Positions 1-8,563 of a DNA stretch of 18,129 nt are shown here, piece after piece; within the stretch, counting starts at the first letter, position 1; the number at the start of each line of letters is the position of its first letter. A program made the position numbers and the translations under genes. Origin of the DNA: Tidjanibacter sp. (lineage in GTDB: Bacteria; Bacteroidota; Bacteroidia; Bacteroidales; Rikenellaceae). Below the pieces are notes generated by a model, which was not told the origin of the DNA, did no database searches, and saw only the letters and a program-made list of their open reading frames with translations. The DNA lies in the NCBI GenBank assembly GCA_017628675.1, contig JAGBYS010000173.1:1-18129 (forward strand), written 5' to 3'.

Positions 1-1635
1 TACTCTTTGGGTGTGTTGAACTTTTTTGGAGGAAGGGGTGAGAATCTGTCCCACCTCTTCGAGTTTGGTGCGAAGGGTGGTGTAGTCCACCTCCTGCACG
101 GCACATTTCTGGTCGATAGCCTGCACAGCTGCCACGGCCGCCGACTGACCAAGAATCATATAGGTTGGCTCCATACGGATTGTGGTGTAGGCCACGTGGG
201 AGGCCGAAAGACACACGGGCACCAACAGGTTCTGGCACTCGGCCCTCTTGGGGGTGAGTGCGTAGTAGTCGATAGCGTAGGGCTTAGTGCTTGTGAAAAT
301 ACCACCCTCAATGATGATGCACTCCTCGCCTGCAACATAGGACACATAGTGGCAGTCCATCATATAGGTACCCACGCCCACGGAGTGCTGGGCGGGGATG
401 CGGTTCTCCTTCTGCACATTGTGCTGTGTCATGACCTTCTCACCCACCATACGCCTTGCCTCGCGAACATAAATCTGGTAGGGGAAGCCACCGTTCGCTA
501 CGAACTCATCTTTGGGCCAACCCCAGCGCAACATCTCCTTGCGGATGTGCTCGGGAACGCGCTCGTTGTGCCCCAGGCAGTAGAGCATACCGACAGCGTA
601 GTCCTTGTGCTCCTGCTCCATACGGGCCCTTACGGCGTAGTCACCCTCGGCGTAGCCGGTGCTTGCGCCGAAGAAGTCGAGGTGGTTGGTGTCGGTCTTG
701 CGGTTGGGCATAGGGGTGAAGGTGATGATGTTCTTGAGCTCGAGGCCGGGCTCGGTCTCGAAGCGACGGATGACAATCTCATAGAGTGCGGGATTGTAGT
801 TGGCGGGCTTCTCGATGGGAATCATATTCTCGGGGTCGTCCGTCAGGGTCACACGGTAGCAGTATGCCTGTGTGCGGTGGTCGCCCTCGCCCATCTGGCC
901 ATACATCTGGGGAGCAACATAGGGGATGAGCTCGCCGTCTGTGCCGTTCAGGTAGGGGGAGGTGGGGATGGTGTTGAAACTGCGAATACCGGCCAGATCC
1001 TCACCATACTGCTCTGTGCTCTCCCTGCCGATGATGTGCGACACGCCGGCAGCAGCCATCAGGTCGCCCTCATAGGAGCAGTCGAGGAACATCTTTGCCT
1101 TGACGGTGGTACCGTCGAGCAGTCGGATAGAGCGAATCTTACCCTTCTTCACCTTGGCGCCCTTCTCGAGGTCGAGGGGTGCGTTGTAGAGCACCTCCAC
1201 ACCGGCCTCCTGGAGCATCTGTTTCATAATGTTCTCTGCCACGCCCGACTCATAGACCCACTGGATCTGGCGAGCGTCATTCTTGCCGGTGAAGGTGCGC
1301 TTCTTGCTCGACTCGAAGAACTCCTCGCGGGTCTGGTTGCGCCACACCTGGCTCTGGGCATAGTAGTCCCAGATGCGGCCGTAGAACTCGGCAGCAATGC
1401 CGCCCACCTGGTCCTGGCGGTTGATGTCGGTGGCTGTGAGGCCCGATGTGGCCAAGCCACCCACGTGGTCGTTCTTGGAGATGAGCAGCGTCTTCTTGCC
1501 GAGCCTTGCCGACTGAATTGCTGCTACAACACCCGAGGCGCTCTCACCATAGATGCAGACCTCGGTTTTGAGGGTGGCACCCTGCACCGACAGCGCGGCG
1601 CAGAGTGCTATCATTATCATTGTTAATCTTTTCAT
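1..1635 (-). CDS. Exported FAD-dependent oxidoreductase (FAD_oxidored family), 3' end cut by window edge
   Basis: The minus-strand frame is open from an ATG at 1635 to the first base of the window, giving 545 residues with no stop seen, so the C-terminus lies outside. The first 20 or so residues (MKRLTMIMIALCAALSVQGA) form a Sec-type signal peptide, placing the enzyme in the periplasm. A Rossmann-type FAD-binding start follows at residues 26-52 (VCIYGESASGVVAAIQSAR, then KKTLLI), then HVGG-LATSG. About residue 200 comes LDCSYEGDLMAAAGV, typical of the FAD_oxidored (PF12831-like) flavoproteins common in Bacteroidota carbohydrate loci. The gene starts 30 bp after the susD-like stop, so it is very likely the last seen gene of the fecR-susC-susD operon. 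It probably oxidises or reduces a group on the ligand that SusC/D imports; the substrate is unknown. The family call is firm, the reaction is not. Confidence 0.85.
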   Translation of the reverse strand, partial: MKRLTMIMIALCAALSVQGATLKTEVCIYGESASGVVAAIQSARLGKKTLLISKNDHVGGLATSGLTATDINRQDQVGGIAAEFYGRIWDYYAQSQVWRNQTREEFFESSKKRTFTGKNDARQIQWVYESGVAENIMKQMLQEAGVEVLYNAPLDLEKGAKVKKGKIRSIRLLDGTTVKAKMFLDCSYEGDLMAAAGVSHIIGRESTEQYGEDLAGIRSFNTIPTSPYLNGTDGELIPYVAPQMYGQMGEGDHRTQAYCYRVTLTDDPENMIPIEKPANYNPALYEIVIRRFETEPGLELKNIITFTPMPNRKTDTNHLDFFGASTGYAEGDYAVRARMEQEHKDYAVGMLYCLGHNERVPEHIRKEMLRWGWPKDEFVANGGFPYQIYVREARRMVGEKVMTQHNVQKENRIPAQHSVGVGTYMMDCHYVSYVAGEECIIIEGGIFTSTKPYAIDYYALTPKRAECQNLLVPVCLSASHVAYTTIRMEPTYMILGQSAAVAAVQAIDQKCAVQEVDYTTLRTKLEEVGQILTPSSKKVQHTQRV

Positions 1636-1665
1636 TACAAAAATCTATATTTTAAGTGGTTGTGT

Positions 1666-3252
1666 TTAGTAGCCCACATTCTGGGGGAAGTTGTCGGCGC
1701 CCATACTGATAATCTCCTCCTCGGGGATGGGCCAGCGCACAAAGTGGGGGTTGGCGGGGAGGTTGGTCCTGCCTGCCAGCGAGGCCTGCCAGCCCTCGTT
1801 GCCCGCATATTTCTTCACCTGATCGATGAGGATACCGAGCCTTTTGAGGAAGTACCAGCGGTCGTTCTCGAAGCACATCTCGCGAGCCTCCTCGTCGATG
1901 ATGTCCTGGAGTTTGAGTGTGCCGGTGAAGGCGGCGTTGCCGGCCCTCTGCCAAGTCTTGTTGTAGAAGTACTTGGCCTTGGTCTGATCGCCCAGACGGA
2001 GGGCAGCCTCTGCACCCATAATATATACATCGGCCAGACGGTAGAGAATCACATCCTTGTAGCCCCTCGAGGCGAAGAGCTCACGAGTGGTCACATCGCC
2101 GTGCTTGGTGCAACCGGGCAGAATGTCCTGATCAACAGCGCCATCCTTGGTAGTGGGGAAGTACTCACCGGGTTTCACGACAGTCTTACCGTATTGGATA
2201 TCGTTGCCAGTGGTGTTTTTGTAGCGGTGGATGAACCAGTTGTTGTAGCGAGTATCCTTCTTCTGGTCGTAGAGCGACAAGAGGTAGGGGTTGGGCAGAC
2301 AGCGACCATAGGTGTAGCCCCAGTTCTCTGCGCTGCACGACTCCTCAACCTCGCCACCCAGAGGACGACGATACATCGAGATGAAGAGGGTGGAGAATTG
2401 GTGGCCCTTGGGGGTAGAGGTCGAGAGGTTGCCACCGGGGTTCTCGCTCCACTGCTGCACCATAAGTGCCTCCGAGTGGTTCAGGTCGGAACCCTCAAAT
2501 ACCTTCTTGGTATCATCCAGCAGCTGGTAGTAGCCACAGCCGTCGATGGCCTCGGCCTGTTCCAGAGCGGTCTTCCAATCCTTCTTCCAGAGTGCCACTT
2601 TGGCCAAGATGGCACGAGCAGCAGCCTTGTTGAACCTACCGGGCATCGAGGACTGCCAATCGAGTTTCTCGATAGCATAGAGAAGGTCGTCGTAGAGAAG
2701 ATCATAGACCTCATTGGGGGTTGCGGGGCGATACTCGCGTTCGTCGTTCACATTCTCCCAGGTGACGGGCTCGGTGTTGAGCCAGATGCGGTCGTAGGTG
2801 CGGAACAGGAGGAAGTAGGACTGTGCGCGGAAAGCCTTAGCCTCGGCCAGGGTCTGCTCCAACTGAGGGGTCTGCTCCAGCTGCTCACCTGCAGCGATAA
2901 TCTCGTTACACCTACCGATGATCTGGTACATACGGGTCCACATTCTGGAGACCTGTGCTGCGGAGGGTTTGAGGTGGTTGGGGTCGTAGATGCCGTAGAA
3001 GTTACCCGTGCCGCCATTGGTCATCACGATATCGGTACCACGCTCAACGGCCCAAGTGGTGTTGTTCTCTGCGTCATCGCCGAGGTAGTTGCGGTGGAGC
3101 ACATAGAGAGCCGATACGGCAAGGTCCAAACCACCCTCGGAGTTGAAAATATAGTCCTGCGAGTATTGTGTTTTGTTGTCCTCCAAGAGGAAGTCGGTGC
3201 AGGAGGTAAAGCCGACTACAACAAGCAGTAATAGTGTTATATACTTTTTCAT
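1666..3252 (-). CDS. SusD/RagB-family outer-membrane nutrient-binding lipoprotein
   Basis: A 528-residue protein that should sit on the outer face of the outer membrane as the lid and ligand binder of the SusC-type transporter encoded just upstream. Start is ATG at 3252: it follows an AAGGAG ribosome site 10 bases upstream and gives a lipoprotein signal, MKKYITLLLLVVVGFTSC, with Cys18 as the lipidated residue. An in-frame ATG 36 bases further upstream (3288) lies inside the susC end and would spoil the signal peptide. The rest shows the mainly helical SusD pattern, with the N-terminal stretch TDFLLEDNKTQYSQDYIF and the helical repeats around MWTRMYQIIGRCNEII and AEAKAFRAQSYFLLFRTYDRI. The C-terminal part ends DNFPQNVGY, as is usual. 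It starts 22 bp after the susC stop, so the two are co-transcribed. Substrate cannot be read from sequence. Confidence 0.95.
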   Translation of the reverse strand: MKKYITLLLLVVVGFTSCTDFLLEDNKTQYSQDYIFNSEGGLDLAVSALYVLHRNYLGDDAENNTTWAVERGTDIVMTNGGTGNFYGIYDPNHLKPSAAQVSRMWTRMYQIIGRCNEIIAAGEQLEQTPQLEQTLAEAKAFRAQSYFLLFRTYDRIWLNTEPVTWENVNDEREYRPATPNEVYDLLYDDLLYAIEKLDWQSSMPGRFNKAAARAILAKVALWKKDWKTALEQAEAIDGCGYYQLLDDTKKVFEGSDLNHSEALMVQQWSENPGGNLSTSTPKGHQFSTLFISMYRRPLGGEVEESCSAENWGYTYGRCLPNPYLLSLYDQKKDTRYNNWFIHRYKNTTGNDIQYGKTVVKPGEYFPTTKDGAVDQDILPGCTKHGDVTTRELFASRGYKDVILYRLADVYIMGAEAALRLGDQTKAKYFYNKTWQRAGNAAFTGTLKLQDIIDEEAREMCFENDRWYFLKRLGILIDQVKKYAGNEGWQASLAGRTNLPANPHFVRWPIPEEEIISMGADNFPQNVGY

Positions 3253-3274
3253 AGTTGAAATCTCCTTGTTTGGT

Positions 3275-6200
3275 TTAGAAAGTAACATTTACACCAAAGA
3301 GTACAGTGCGAGGCTCGGGGTAGCTACCGGGGTTCTGCTCGGGGCCATAACCGATCACATCCGTAAGTGTCCAGATGTTTGTGAAGGTTGCGTAGAGCCT
3401 GAGCGACTGCATCGAAAGAGCCTTGGTTACATTGTTGGGGACATTGTAGCCGATCTGCATACTCCTCAGACGAACAAACGATGCATCCTGATAGCCAAGG
3501 GCAGTGATGTAGGCAGGAGCCTGGGTCATATTGGGCGCGGGAGCCTCGTTGGAGGGGTTGTTGGCGGTCCAATAGTTGCGGCGCACACCGTTGCGCTTAC
3601 CGGTCATATCGCCACCCTGATTGAAGCTCGTCAGGTAGGAGTTGTAGCGAGTACCACCCGAGGAGATGTAGAGCTCGGCGCTCAGGTCGAAGCCTTTGTA
3701 GCGGAGGCCGGTCGAGAGGGTGCCAATCCAGTTGGGGTCGCGGTACATAATCACGCGGTCCGTGTCATCGATTTTGTTATCGGGGTTGGCGTCCTTAATT
3801 TTGATAGCACCGGGTTTGGCGTCGGGCATATGCGACGAGGCGATGTCGTCGTCCAGCTGCCAGATGCCGTCGAACTGGTAGTCGTAGTAGACATTCATAG
3901 GCTCACCGATGAACCAGTTGTTGTTCACATCGTTCTTGGGCTGGCCATTCTCGTCGAGCGAGCCGTCGATGCTCACAATCTTGTTTTTGTTCTTTGCGAA
4001 GGTCAGATCCACGCTCCACTCAAAATCTTTGGTCTTGATGGGGAGGAGGTTCAGGGTGATCTCAATACCCTTGTTGTTCACGCGACCCATATTGACCAGC
4101 TGTTTGGTGTAGCCGGTCGACTGGCTGAGTGACTTTTCAACCAACAGGTCGGTGGTGTCGGTGTTGTAGAGCTCCAGGCTACCGCCAATGCGGCCATCCA
4201 GGAAGCCAAAGTCGATACCGATATTGGTCGAGGTCGAGGTCTCCCACTTGAGGTTGGGGTTGGGAAGGGTCGAGTCGGGCAGGTAGCCTACCATAGGATA
4301 GGTGCCGAACTCATACATATATTTGTCCGCCAGACCGAGGGTGGTGTAGGGCGAGATGCCCTGGTTACCAACCTGACCAACGCTTGCACGGAACTTGAGG
4401 TTGGAGAGCCACTCATAGTCCTTCATAAACTCCTCCTCATTGAGCCTCCACGCAAACGAAGCCGAGGGGAAGACACCATACTTGTTGCCGGCACCAAATA
4501 CCGACGAGCCATCCACACGAACAGCGGCGGTGAGAAGGTAGCGGTCTTTGTAGTTGTACCTCACGCGGCCCAGGAACGAGAGCATCTTGCGCTCGGAGAG
4601 CTCATAGGTGGGAACACCGTGGTTGATGGCCGAGGAGATGGCGTGGTAGGAAAGGTCGTCATTGGAGAAGCCTGTGCCACTGAAGCTCATCGATTTCCAG
4701 GTGATATAGTTGATACTCTGCATCAGGGTTGCGTCGATCTTGTGGTCGTCGTCAATCTTCAGGGAGTAGTTGAGGATATTCTCGAGCAGATAGTCGAAGT
4801 AGTCGCTGTGTGAAACGGTGGCCTTACCCTGGGTGGTGTTACCGGGGGTGTGGTGGATGCCCAAGTAGGAGCCGCTATCCACATTACGCTCCGAGAGGCT
4901 GGCATTGAGGCGATAGGAGAGGCCCTTGGCAATCTTCCAATCGGCAAACAGGTTCACCAGCAGGCGGTCGGTCTGGCTGCGGCTCTCGGCATTGTTGATG
5001 TTCCACAGAGGGTTGTAGTGGGACTCGCCCGCCTCGGTAACATCCTTGCGGAGAGTTACGCCATCCTCCTCATAGACCTTAGCCAGAGGGGGCATTGTCA
5101 CAAAGCTGTTGAACGAGCCATCGGCGCTCTGCTTCCAGGCGCGCGAGAAGGAGAGGTTGGCACCGAGCGAGAAGTTCTTGGTGAGTTTGTGGTCGATGTT
5201 CAGACGGCCCGAAACCTTCTCGAAGCCCGAGTTGAGCACCATACCATCCTGGGTGTAGCCGCCCAAGCCAAAGGCGTACTTGGTCTTGTCGTTACCCGAC
5301 TGCACCAGCACATCGTGCTTCTGCTGCATAGCCTTGCTAATCATAAGTTTTTCCCAATCTACCCACTCGCCGCTCTGGAAGACATCATACATAAGGCCCG
5401 TCAGGCAGCTCTTCTGGTCGAAGGCACCATAGGCGTTGTAGTAGGCCTCGGCACGATAGTATGCCCACTCCTCGCCGTTGTAGAACTCGAAGTTGCGGTT
5501 GATATCCTGGATTGCGGCATAACCACTGTAGGAGATCTTGAGTTTGCCCTCCTGACCGCGCTTGGTGGTGATCAGAATCACACCATTTGCTGCCCTGGCA
5601 CCATAGATGGACTGCGAAGAGGCGTCCTTGAGAATCTCCATCGACTCGATGTCGTTGGAGTTGATATCGTCGATGCTCGCCATAGGCACGCCGTCGACAA
5701 TGTAGAGGGGTGCGTTGTCGCCCGAGAGCGAACGACGACCACGAATCAGTACCGACGAGGAACCACCGGGCTCGGCGCTACCAAGCGATACGTGCACACC
5801 TGCTGCAGCACCCCTGAGCATCTCGCCCAGCGAGGTGGTGGGGGTGGCGTTGAGCTTCTCGCTCGACACGGAGGCAATGGCGCCGGTCACATCGCTACGC
5901 CTCTGGGTGCCGTAGCCGACAACAATGACCTGCTCGAGCATCTGAAGGTCGTCTTTCAGCACGAACTTCTCGCCCGAAGCACCCACGGTAACCGTGAGGG
6001 TTGCGTAGCCCACGCTCGAAATCTCCAGCTTCTCGCCCTTGGTGGCAGGGAGCTCAAAGCGACCATTTACATCGGCAATAGTCGCACTCGTAAGATTCTT
6101 TACAGGGGCAATGGTGGCGCCAATGATGGGCTCACCGTTCTTGTCTACAACATAGCCCACATAGCGATTGGAGGCCGTGGCGGACTCTTTCTGTTGCTTC

Positions 6201-6508
6201 TGGGGCTGGCCCTTCTCGAGGACAATGTTGCCGTCGATGATGGAGCAGACGATGTTCTCGCCCTCGAAAATGCGACCGAGGGTGGTCAGTACATCCTCGC
6301 CCTGGGCGTTGATGGTCACCTTGCGAGAGGTGTCTACAATCTTGTCGCTGTAAAAGAATGTGTAGCCGCTCTGCTGCTCAATGGTGGCAAACACCTGGTT
6401 TATCGGGGTGTTTTTCACACTCAGAGAGATATTGCGGTTTTGGGCATAGCCCGACGACAATACCAGCGAACACACAAGACAAAGAGTAAGTAGTCTGATG
6501 TTCTTCAT
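3275..6508 (-). CDS. SusC/RagA-family TonB-dependent outer-membrane receptor with N-terminal STN signalling domain
   Basis: A 1077-residue TonB-dependent transporter. A signal peptide (MKNIRLLTLCLVCSLVLSSGYA) is followed by an STN domain at about 27-98, a carboxypeptidase-regulatory-like beta domain at about 117-188, and the plug at about 190-318. The plug holds the SusC hallmark VIVVGYGTQRRSDVTGAI and LYIVDGVP-MASIDDIN, ending in YGARAANGVILITTKRG. The remainder is the beta-barrel, ending in the aromatic FGVNVTF typical of outer-membrane insertion. The STN domain is the part that, in FecA-type receptors, contacts the periplasmic end of a FecR anti-sigma factor. That matches the fecR gene 58 bp upstream and the divergent ECF sigma gene. 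Length and domain order are normal for signalling SusC proteins. No clear TAnnTTTG promoter is seen in the 58-bp gap, so transcription may read through from fecR. Confidence 0.97.
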   Translation of the reverse strand: MKNIRLLTLCLVCSLVLSSGYAQNRNISLSVKNTPINQVFATIEQQSGYTFFYSDKIVDTSRKVTINAQGEDVLTTLGRIFEGENIVCSIIDGNIVLEKGQPQKQQKESATASNRYVGYVVDKNGEPIIGATIAPVKNLTSATIADVNGRFELPATKGEKLEISSVGYATLTVTVGASGEKFVLKDDLQMLEQVIVVGYGTQRRSDVTGAIASVSSEKLNATPTTSLGEMLRGAAAGVHVSLGSAEPGGSSSVLIRGRRSLSGDNAPLYIVDGVPMASIDDINSNDIESMEILKDASSQSIYGARAANGVILITTKRGQEGKLKISYSGYAAIQDINRNFEFYNGEEWAYYRAEAYYNAYGAFDQKSCLTGLMYDVFQSGEWVDWEKLMISKAMQQKHDVLVQSGNDKTKYAFGLGGYTQDGMVLNSGFEKVSGRLNIDHKLTKNFSLGANLSFSRAWKQSADGSFNSFVTMPPLAKVYEEDGVTLRKDVTEAGESHYNPLWNINNAESRSQTDRLLVNLFADWKIAKGLSYRLNASLSERNVDSGSYLGIHHTPGNTTQGKATVSHSDYFDYLLENILNYSLKIDDDHKIDATLMQSINYITWKSMSFSGTGFSNDDLSYHAISSAINHGVPTYELSERKMLSFLGRVRYNYKDRYLLTAAVRVDGSSVFGAGNKYGVFPSASFAWRLNEEEFMKDYEWLSNLKFRASVGQVGNQGISPYTTLGLADKYMYEFGTYPMVGYLPDSTLPNPNLKWETSTSTNIGIDFGFLDGRIGGSLELYNTDTTDLLVEKSLSQSTGYTKQLVNMGRVNNKGIEITLNLLPIKTKDFEWSVDLTFAKNKNKIVSIDGSLDENGQPKNDVNNNWFIGEPMNVYYDYQFDGIWQLDDDIASSHMPDAKPGAIKIKDANPDNKIDDTDRVIMYRDPNWIGTLSTGLRYKGFDLSAELYISSGGTRYNSYLTSFNQGGDMTGKRNGVRRNYWTANNPSNEAPAPNMTQAPAYITALGYQDASFVRLRSMQIGYNVPNNVTKALSMQSLRLYATFTNIWTLTDVIGYGPEQNPGSYPEPRTVLFGVNVTF

Positions 6509-6566
6509 AAAGTTTGATGATTAAAGATTAGTTATTTTGTTGATATTTGATTTGTCTTCGGCGGGT

Positions 6567-7580
6567 TTAATAGACCTCAATAATCTGATTGCCGTTGAGG
6601 TTGCTTGCATCCTGAGCTCTCTTGGTCCTAAAGCGCACATTGGATGAGCGTCTCAGGTGCTCGAGGATGATGTCGAGGCGTTGGTCGGTGAACATACCCG
6701 TGAGGTTGTGCTCATAGTAGGCAGTGTTCTTCACCACAAACTCCACATTGAAGCGGTTCTCAATCATTCGCAGTGCCTCCCTGAAGGGGGTCTTGTCGAA
6801 GATGATGCGTCCCTCTTTCCACGAGCCGGTGCTCGAGGTGTCCACCCTCTGGATGCGCCAGTCGCGGGTGGCGGGGTCGAGGCTCACCATCTGGCCGGGA
6901 CGCACCGACACCAGGTGCTCGCGGTTGTCGTTGCCGTTGAACGAGAGGTTGATGCTGCCCTCAACAAGGGTGGTGCGGATATCTCGGCCACTCCTATCGT
7001 GGGCGTCGACATTGAACTCCGTGCCCAAAACCTCCACAACCATAGCCTCGGTCTTCACGAGGAACTTGCGCTCCGGATCCTTGGTCACATCGAAGTAGCC
7101 CTCGCCCACCAACTCAACACACCTCTCCTCCTCGAAGCGAACGGGGTACTTGAGGTAGGAGTTGGAGTTGAGCCACACCTTGCTGCTATCGGGCAGGGTC
7201 ACACACGACACCATACCCGACAAGGTGCGCATCTCGACATACTGCACAGCCTGCTCGATGGGCTCTTCAATCTCTTCACGGGTGCTTAGGTGCCACAGAG
7301 CAACACTCGCAACGGGGATGAACAACATTGCGGCAATGTGGCTTATGCGATTCCAGAGCCTGCGCCTGCGAGAGTGGGCGTCGCGGGACAACACCTTGCG
7401 CAAGGCGGCCTTGCTGTCAACGCTCTCCATAACCCTTAGTGAGTCGCTGGCGTAGCAGAGCAGGTAAAGACTCTGGGCTGTTTTGCGATTCTCCTGGCTG
7501 GAGTCAATCCACGCCTCCACCTGGGCGCGCTCCTGCTCGGAGAGCGAGTTTTCGAAGTATTGAAAAAGTTTTGTTTCCAT
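6567..7580 (-). CDS. FecR-family anti-sigma factor (transmembrane)
   Basis: A 337-residue single-pass inner-membrane protein. Residues 1-75 are cytoplasmic, where such proteins hold their ECF sigma factor. An Arg-rich stretch (RRRRLWNR, 71-78) precedes one membrane segment at about 81-97 (HIAAMLFIPVASVALWH). The periplasmic FecR domain covers about 117-213, including TLPDSSKVWLNSNSYLKYP and VLGTEFNVDAHD. The C-terminal part, about 258-327, matches the DUF4974-type extension found in Bacteroidota FecR proteins (the stretch IIFDKTPFREALRMIENRFN). That extension resembles the STN fold and is thought to receive the signal from the receptor. The gene lies between the divergent sigma gene and the STN-bearing susC, the standard arrangement for a trans-envelope cascade. 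Confidence 0.95.
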   Translation of the reverse strand: METKLFQYFENSLSEQERAQVEAWIDSSQENRKTAQSLYLLCYASDSLRVMESVDSKAALRKVLSRDAHSRRRRLWNRISHIAAMLFIPVASVALWHLSTREEIEEPIEQAVQYVEMRTLSGMVSCVTLPDSSKVWLNSNSYLKYPVRFEEERCVELVGEGYFDVTKDPERKFLVKTEAMVVEVLGTEFNVDAHDRSGRDIRTTLVEGSINLSFNGNDNREHLVSVRPGQMVSLDPATRDWRIQRVDTSSTGSWKEGRIIFDKTPFREALRMIENRFNVEFVVKNTAYYEHNLTGMFTDQRLDIILEHLRRSSNVRFRTKRAQDASNLNGNQIIEVY

Positions 7581-7662
7581 ATTTTGGATACCTATGAATA
7601 TTATACATCTTAATATTTATTAGACTATCCAGAAACATTTTACCCTAAAGTGGGCGACTTTT

Positions 7663-7693
7663 TTTGTGCGCTAAACAAAAAATACTATCTTTG
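7663..7693 (+). promoter_or_regulatory. Promoter of the ECF sigma gene
   Basis: TTTG at 7663-7666 and TATCTTTG at 7686-7693 are 19 bases apart, a full match to the Bacteroidota primary-sigma promoter (TTTG, N19-21, TAnnTTTG). Transcription would start near 7698-7700, just before the ATG at 7716. This rules out the upstream in-frame GTG at 7650, which lies 5' of the promoter. Confidence 0.8.
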
Positions 7694-7715
7694 TGAAGAT
7701 TGTGGCACAAGCATT

Positions 7716-8300
7716 ATGAAGCAGATGGATACAGACCACCAACTATGCCAAAGAGTTGTCGGTGGCGACAGGGAAGCGTATGGGGCTCTCTTTGAGAGGT
7801 TCTATCCCGAGTTGTGTGCTTATGCTTGTCAGTGGGTGTCGCTCGAGGACGCCGAAAATGTTGTCCAGGATATAATGCTGTGGCTGTGGCAGAACCGCGA
7901 CACACTCCACATCGAAGGGGCGGTCCGCACCTATCTCTTTACAGCTACCCGCAACCGCTGCCTGACGCTCATCAATCGTGGCCAGATGCGCCAGCGAATA
8001 GTAAACTCTCTGCATAAAGATCTGGGTGAGCAACTTGAGAACCCCGACTTCTATGTGCTCGAGGATCTTGTCGAACGATTGGAGAAGGCTCTCGACTCGC
8101 TGCCCGAAACCTACCGCCAGGCCTTTGTTATGCACCGCTTCAACAATAAGAGCTACAAGGAGATAGCCTCCGAGATGGGCATCTCGCAGAAGACCGTGGA
8201 GTATCGCATCTCCCAGGCCATAAGACAGCTGCGCGTGGAACTGAAGGACTTCCTTCCCCTGCTCGCCTTCCTCCTCGGCGCCCCCACCACCTGGAACTAA
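7716..8300 (+). CDS. ECF-subfamily RNA polymerase sigma factor
   Basis: A 194-residue sigma-70 factor of the extracytoplasmic-function class. Region 2 spans about residues 24-90 (ALFERFYPELCAYA and ENVVQDIMLWLWQNRD, the core-binding and -10-recognition helices). Region 4 spans about 123-177 and contains the helix-turn-helix SYKEIASEMGISQKTVEYRI. ATG 7716 is chosen because it follows the promoter; ATG 7725 is a possible alternative. The gene diverges from fecR, whose product should sequester this factor at the inner membrane. The expected target is the fecR-susC-susD-oxidoreductase operon. Its own promoter looks like a housekeeping one, so control is probably post-translational. The tail (DFLPLLAFLLGAP) is rather hydrophobic for an ECF factor. 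Confidence 0.95.
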   Translation: MKQMDTDHQLCQRVVGGDREAYGALFERFYPELCAYACQWVSLEDAENVVQDIMLWLWQNRDTLHIEGAVRTYLFTATRNRCLTLINRGQMRQRIVNSLHKDLGEQLENPDFYVLEDLVERLEKALDSLPETYRQAFVMHRFNNKSYKEIASEMGISQKTVEYRISQAIRQLRVELKDFLPLLAFLLGAPTTWN

Positions 8301-8400
8301 CCTCCACACAAATAAAATCATCCGCCACTACCCACACCCTCCGAGTGCGCTTTTATGCCCACTTTGGGGGATAGGTAACACCGAGTCCCGCGGAGGCACA

Positions 8401-8432
8401 AAAAAGGGAAGACTGCACTGTCTTCCCTTTTT
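8401..8432. terminator. Bidirectional Rho-independent terminator
   Basis: Perfect 13-bp arms (AAAAAGGGAAGAC and its complement) around the 6-base loop TGCACT. The arms end in A and T runs, so it could stop transcription of the sigma gene from the left and of the minus-strand tRNA region from the right. Confidence 0.8.
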
Positions 8433-8454
8433 GAGCCGAAAGCGGGACTCGAAA
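8433..8454 (-). repeat. Partial duplicate of the tRNA-Thr 3' end (att-like remnant)
   Basis: The stretch TGAGCCGAAAGCGGGACTCG, plus two more bases, is identical to the 3' end and T-arm of the intact tRNA-Thr gene about 170 bases away, in the same orientation. Beyond it the match decays (CGCGAGT instead of CGCGGGT) and no anticodon or D arm follows. It is therefore a tail fragment, not a second tRNA. Tail copies of this kind are what integrases that use tRNA 3' ends leave behind, but a local duplication would look the same. Confidence 0.6.
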
Positions 8455-8486
8455 CTCGCGTGCGCCGATGCGCCCACGAGTGGGTT

Positions 8487-8530
8487 ATTTTTACATTCCC
8501 CCTAAATCCCCCTTTGGCAAAGGGGGACTT
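8487..8530 (+). repeat. REP-like palindromic repeat, copy 1
   Basis: An AT-rich lead-in (TTTTTACATTCC) is followed by CCTAAAT and a hairpin with perfect 8-bp arms, CCCCCTTT-GGC-AAAGGGGG (8508-8526), then ACTT. A near-identical copy lies in the opposite orientation at 18048-18089. No transposase gene is nearby, so it looks like a non-autonomous dispersed element. Confidence 0.7.
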
Positions 8531-8563
8531 CAAAGGTCGCAGGTTCGAGTGGCACCTCCATTT

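Noticed and set aside
7..1626. Long plus-strand open frame opposite the oxidoreductase
   Set aside because: It is codon-for-codon antisense to a clear flavoenzyme frame with signal peptide; it stays open because TTA, CTA and TCA are rare in the sense codons.
1660..3231. 523-codon plus-strand frame opposite susD
   Set aside because: Antisense shadow of a clear SusD protein; no domain or ribosome site of its own.
4850..6493. 547-codon plus-strand frame opposite susC
   Set aside because: Antisense shadow; protein is Val/Leu/Ala/His-rich with no family features.
7650..7715. Upstream GTG start for the ECF sigma gene
   Set aside because: The promoter boxes lie inside this stretch, so it is not in the transcript.
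8433..8505. Second complete tRNA gene
   Set aside because: Only the 3' tail and part of the T-arm match; no anticodon arm, D arm or acceptor partner.
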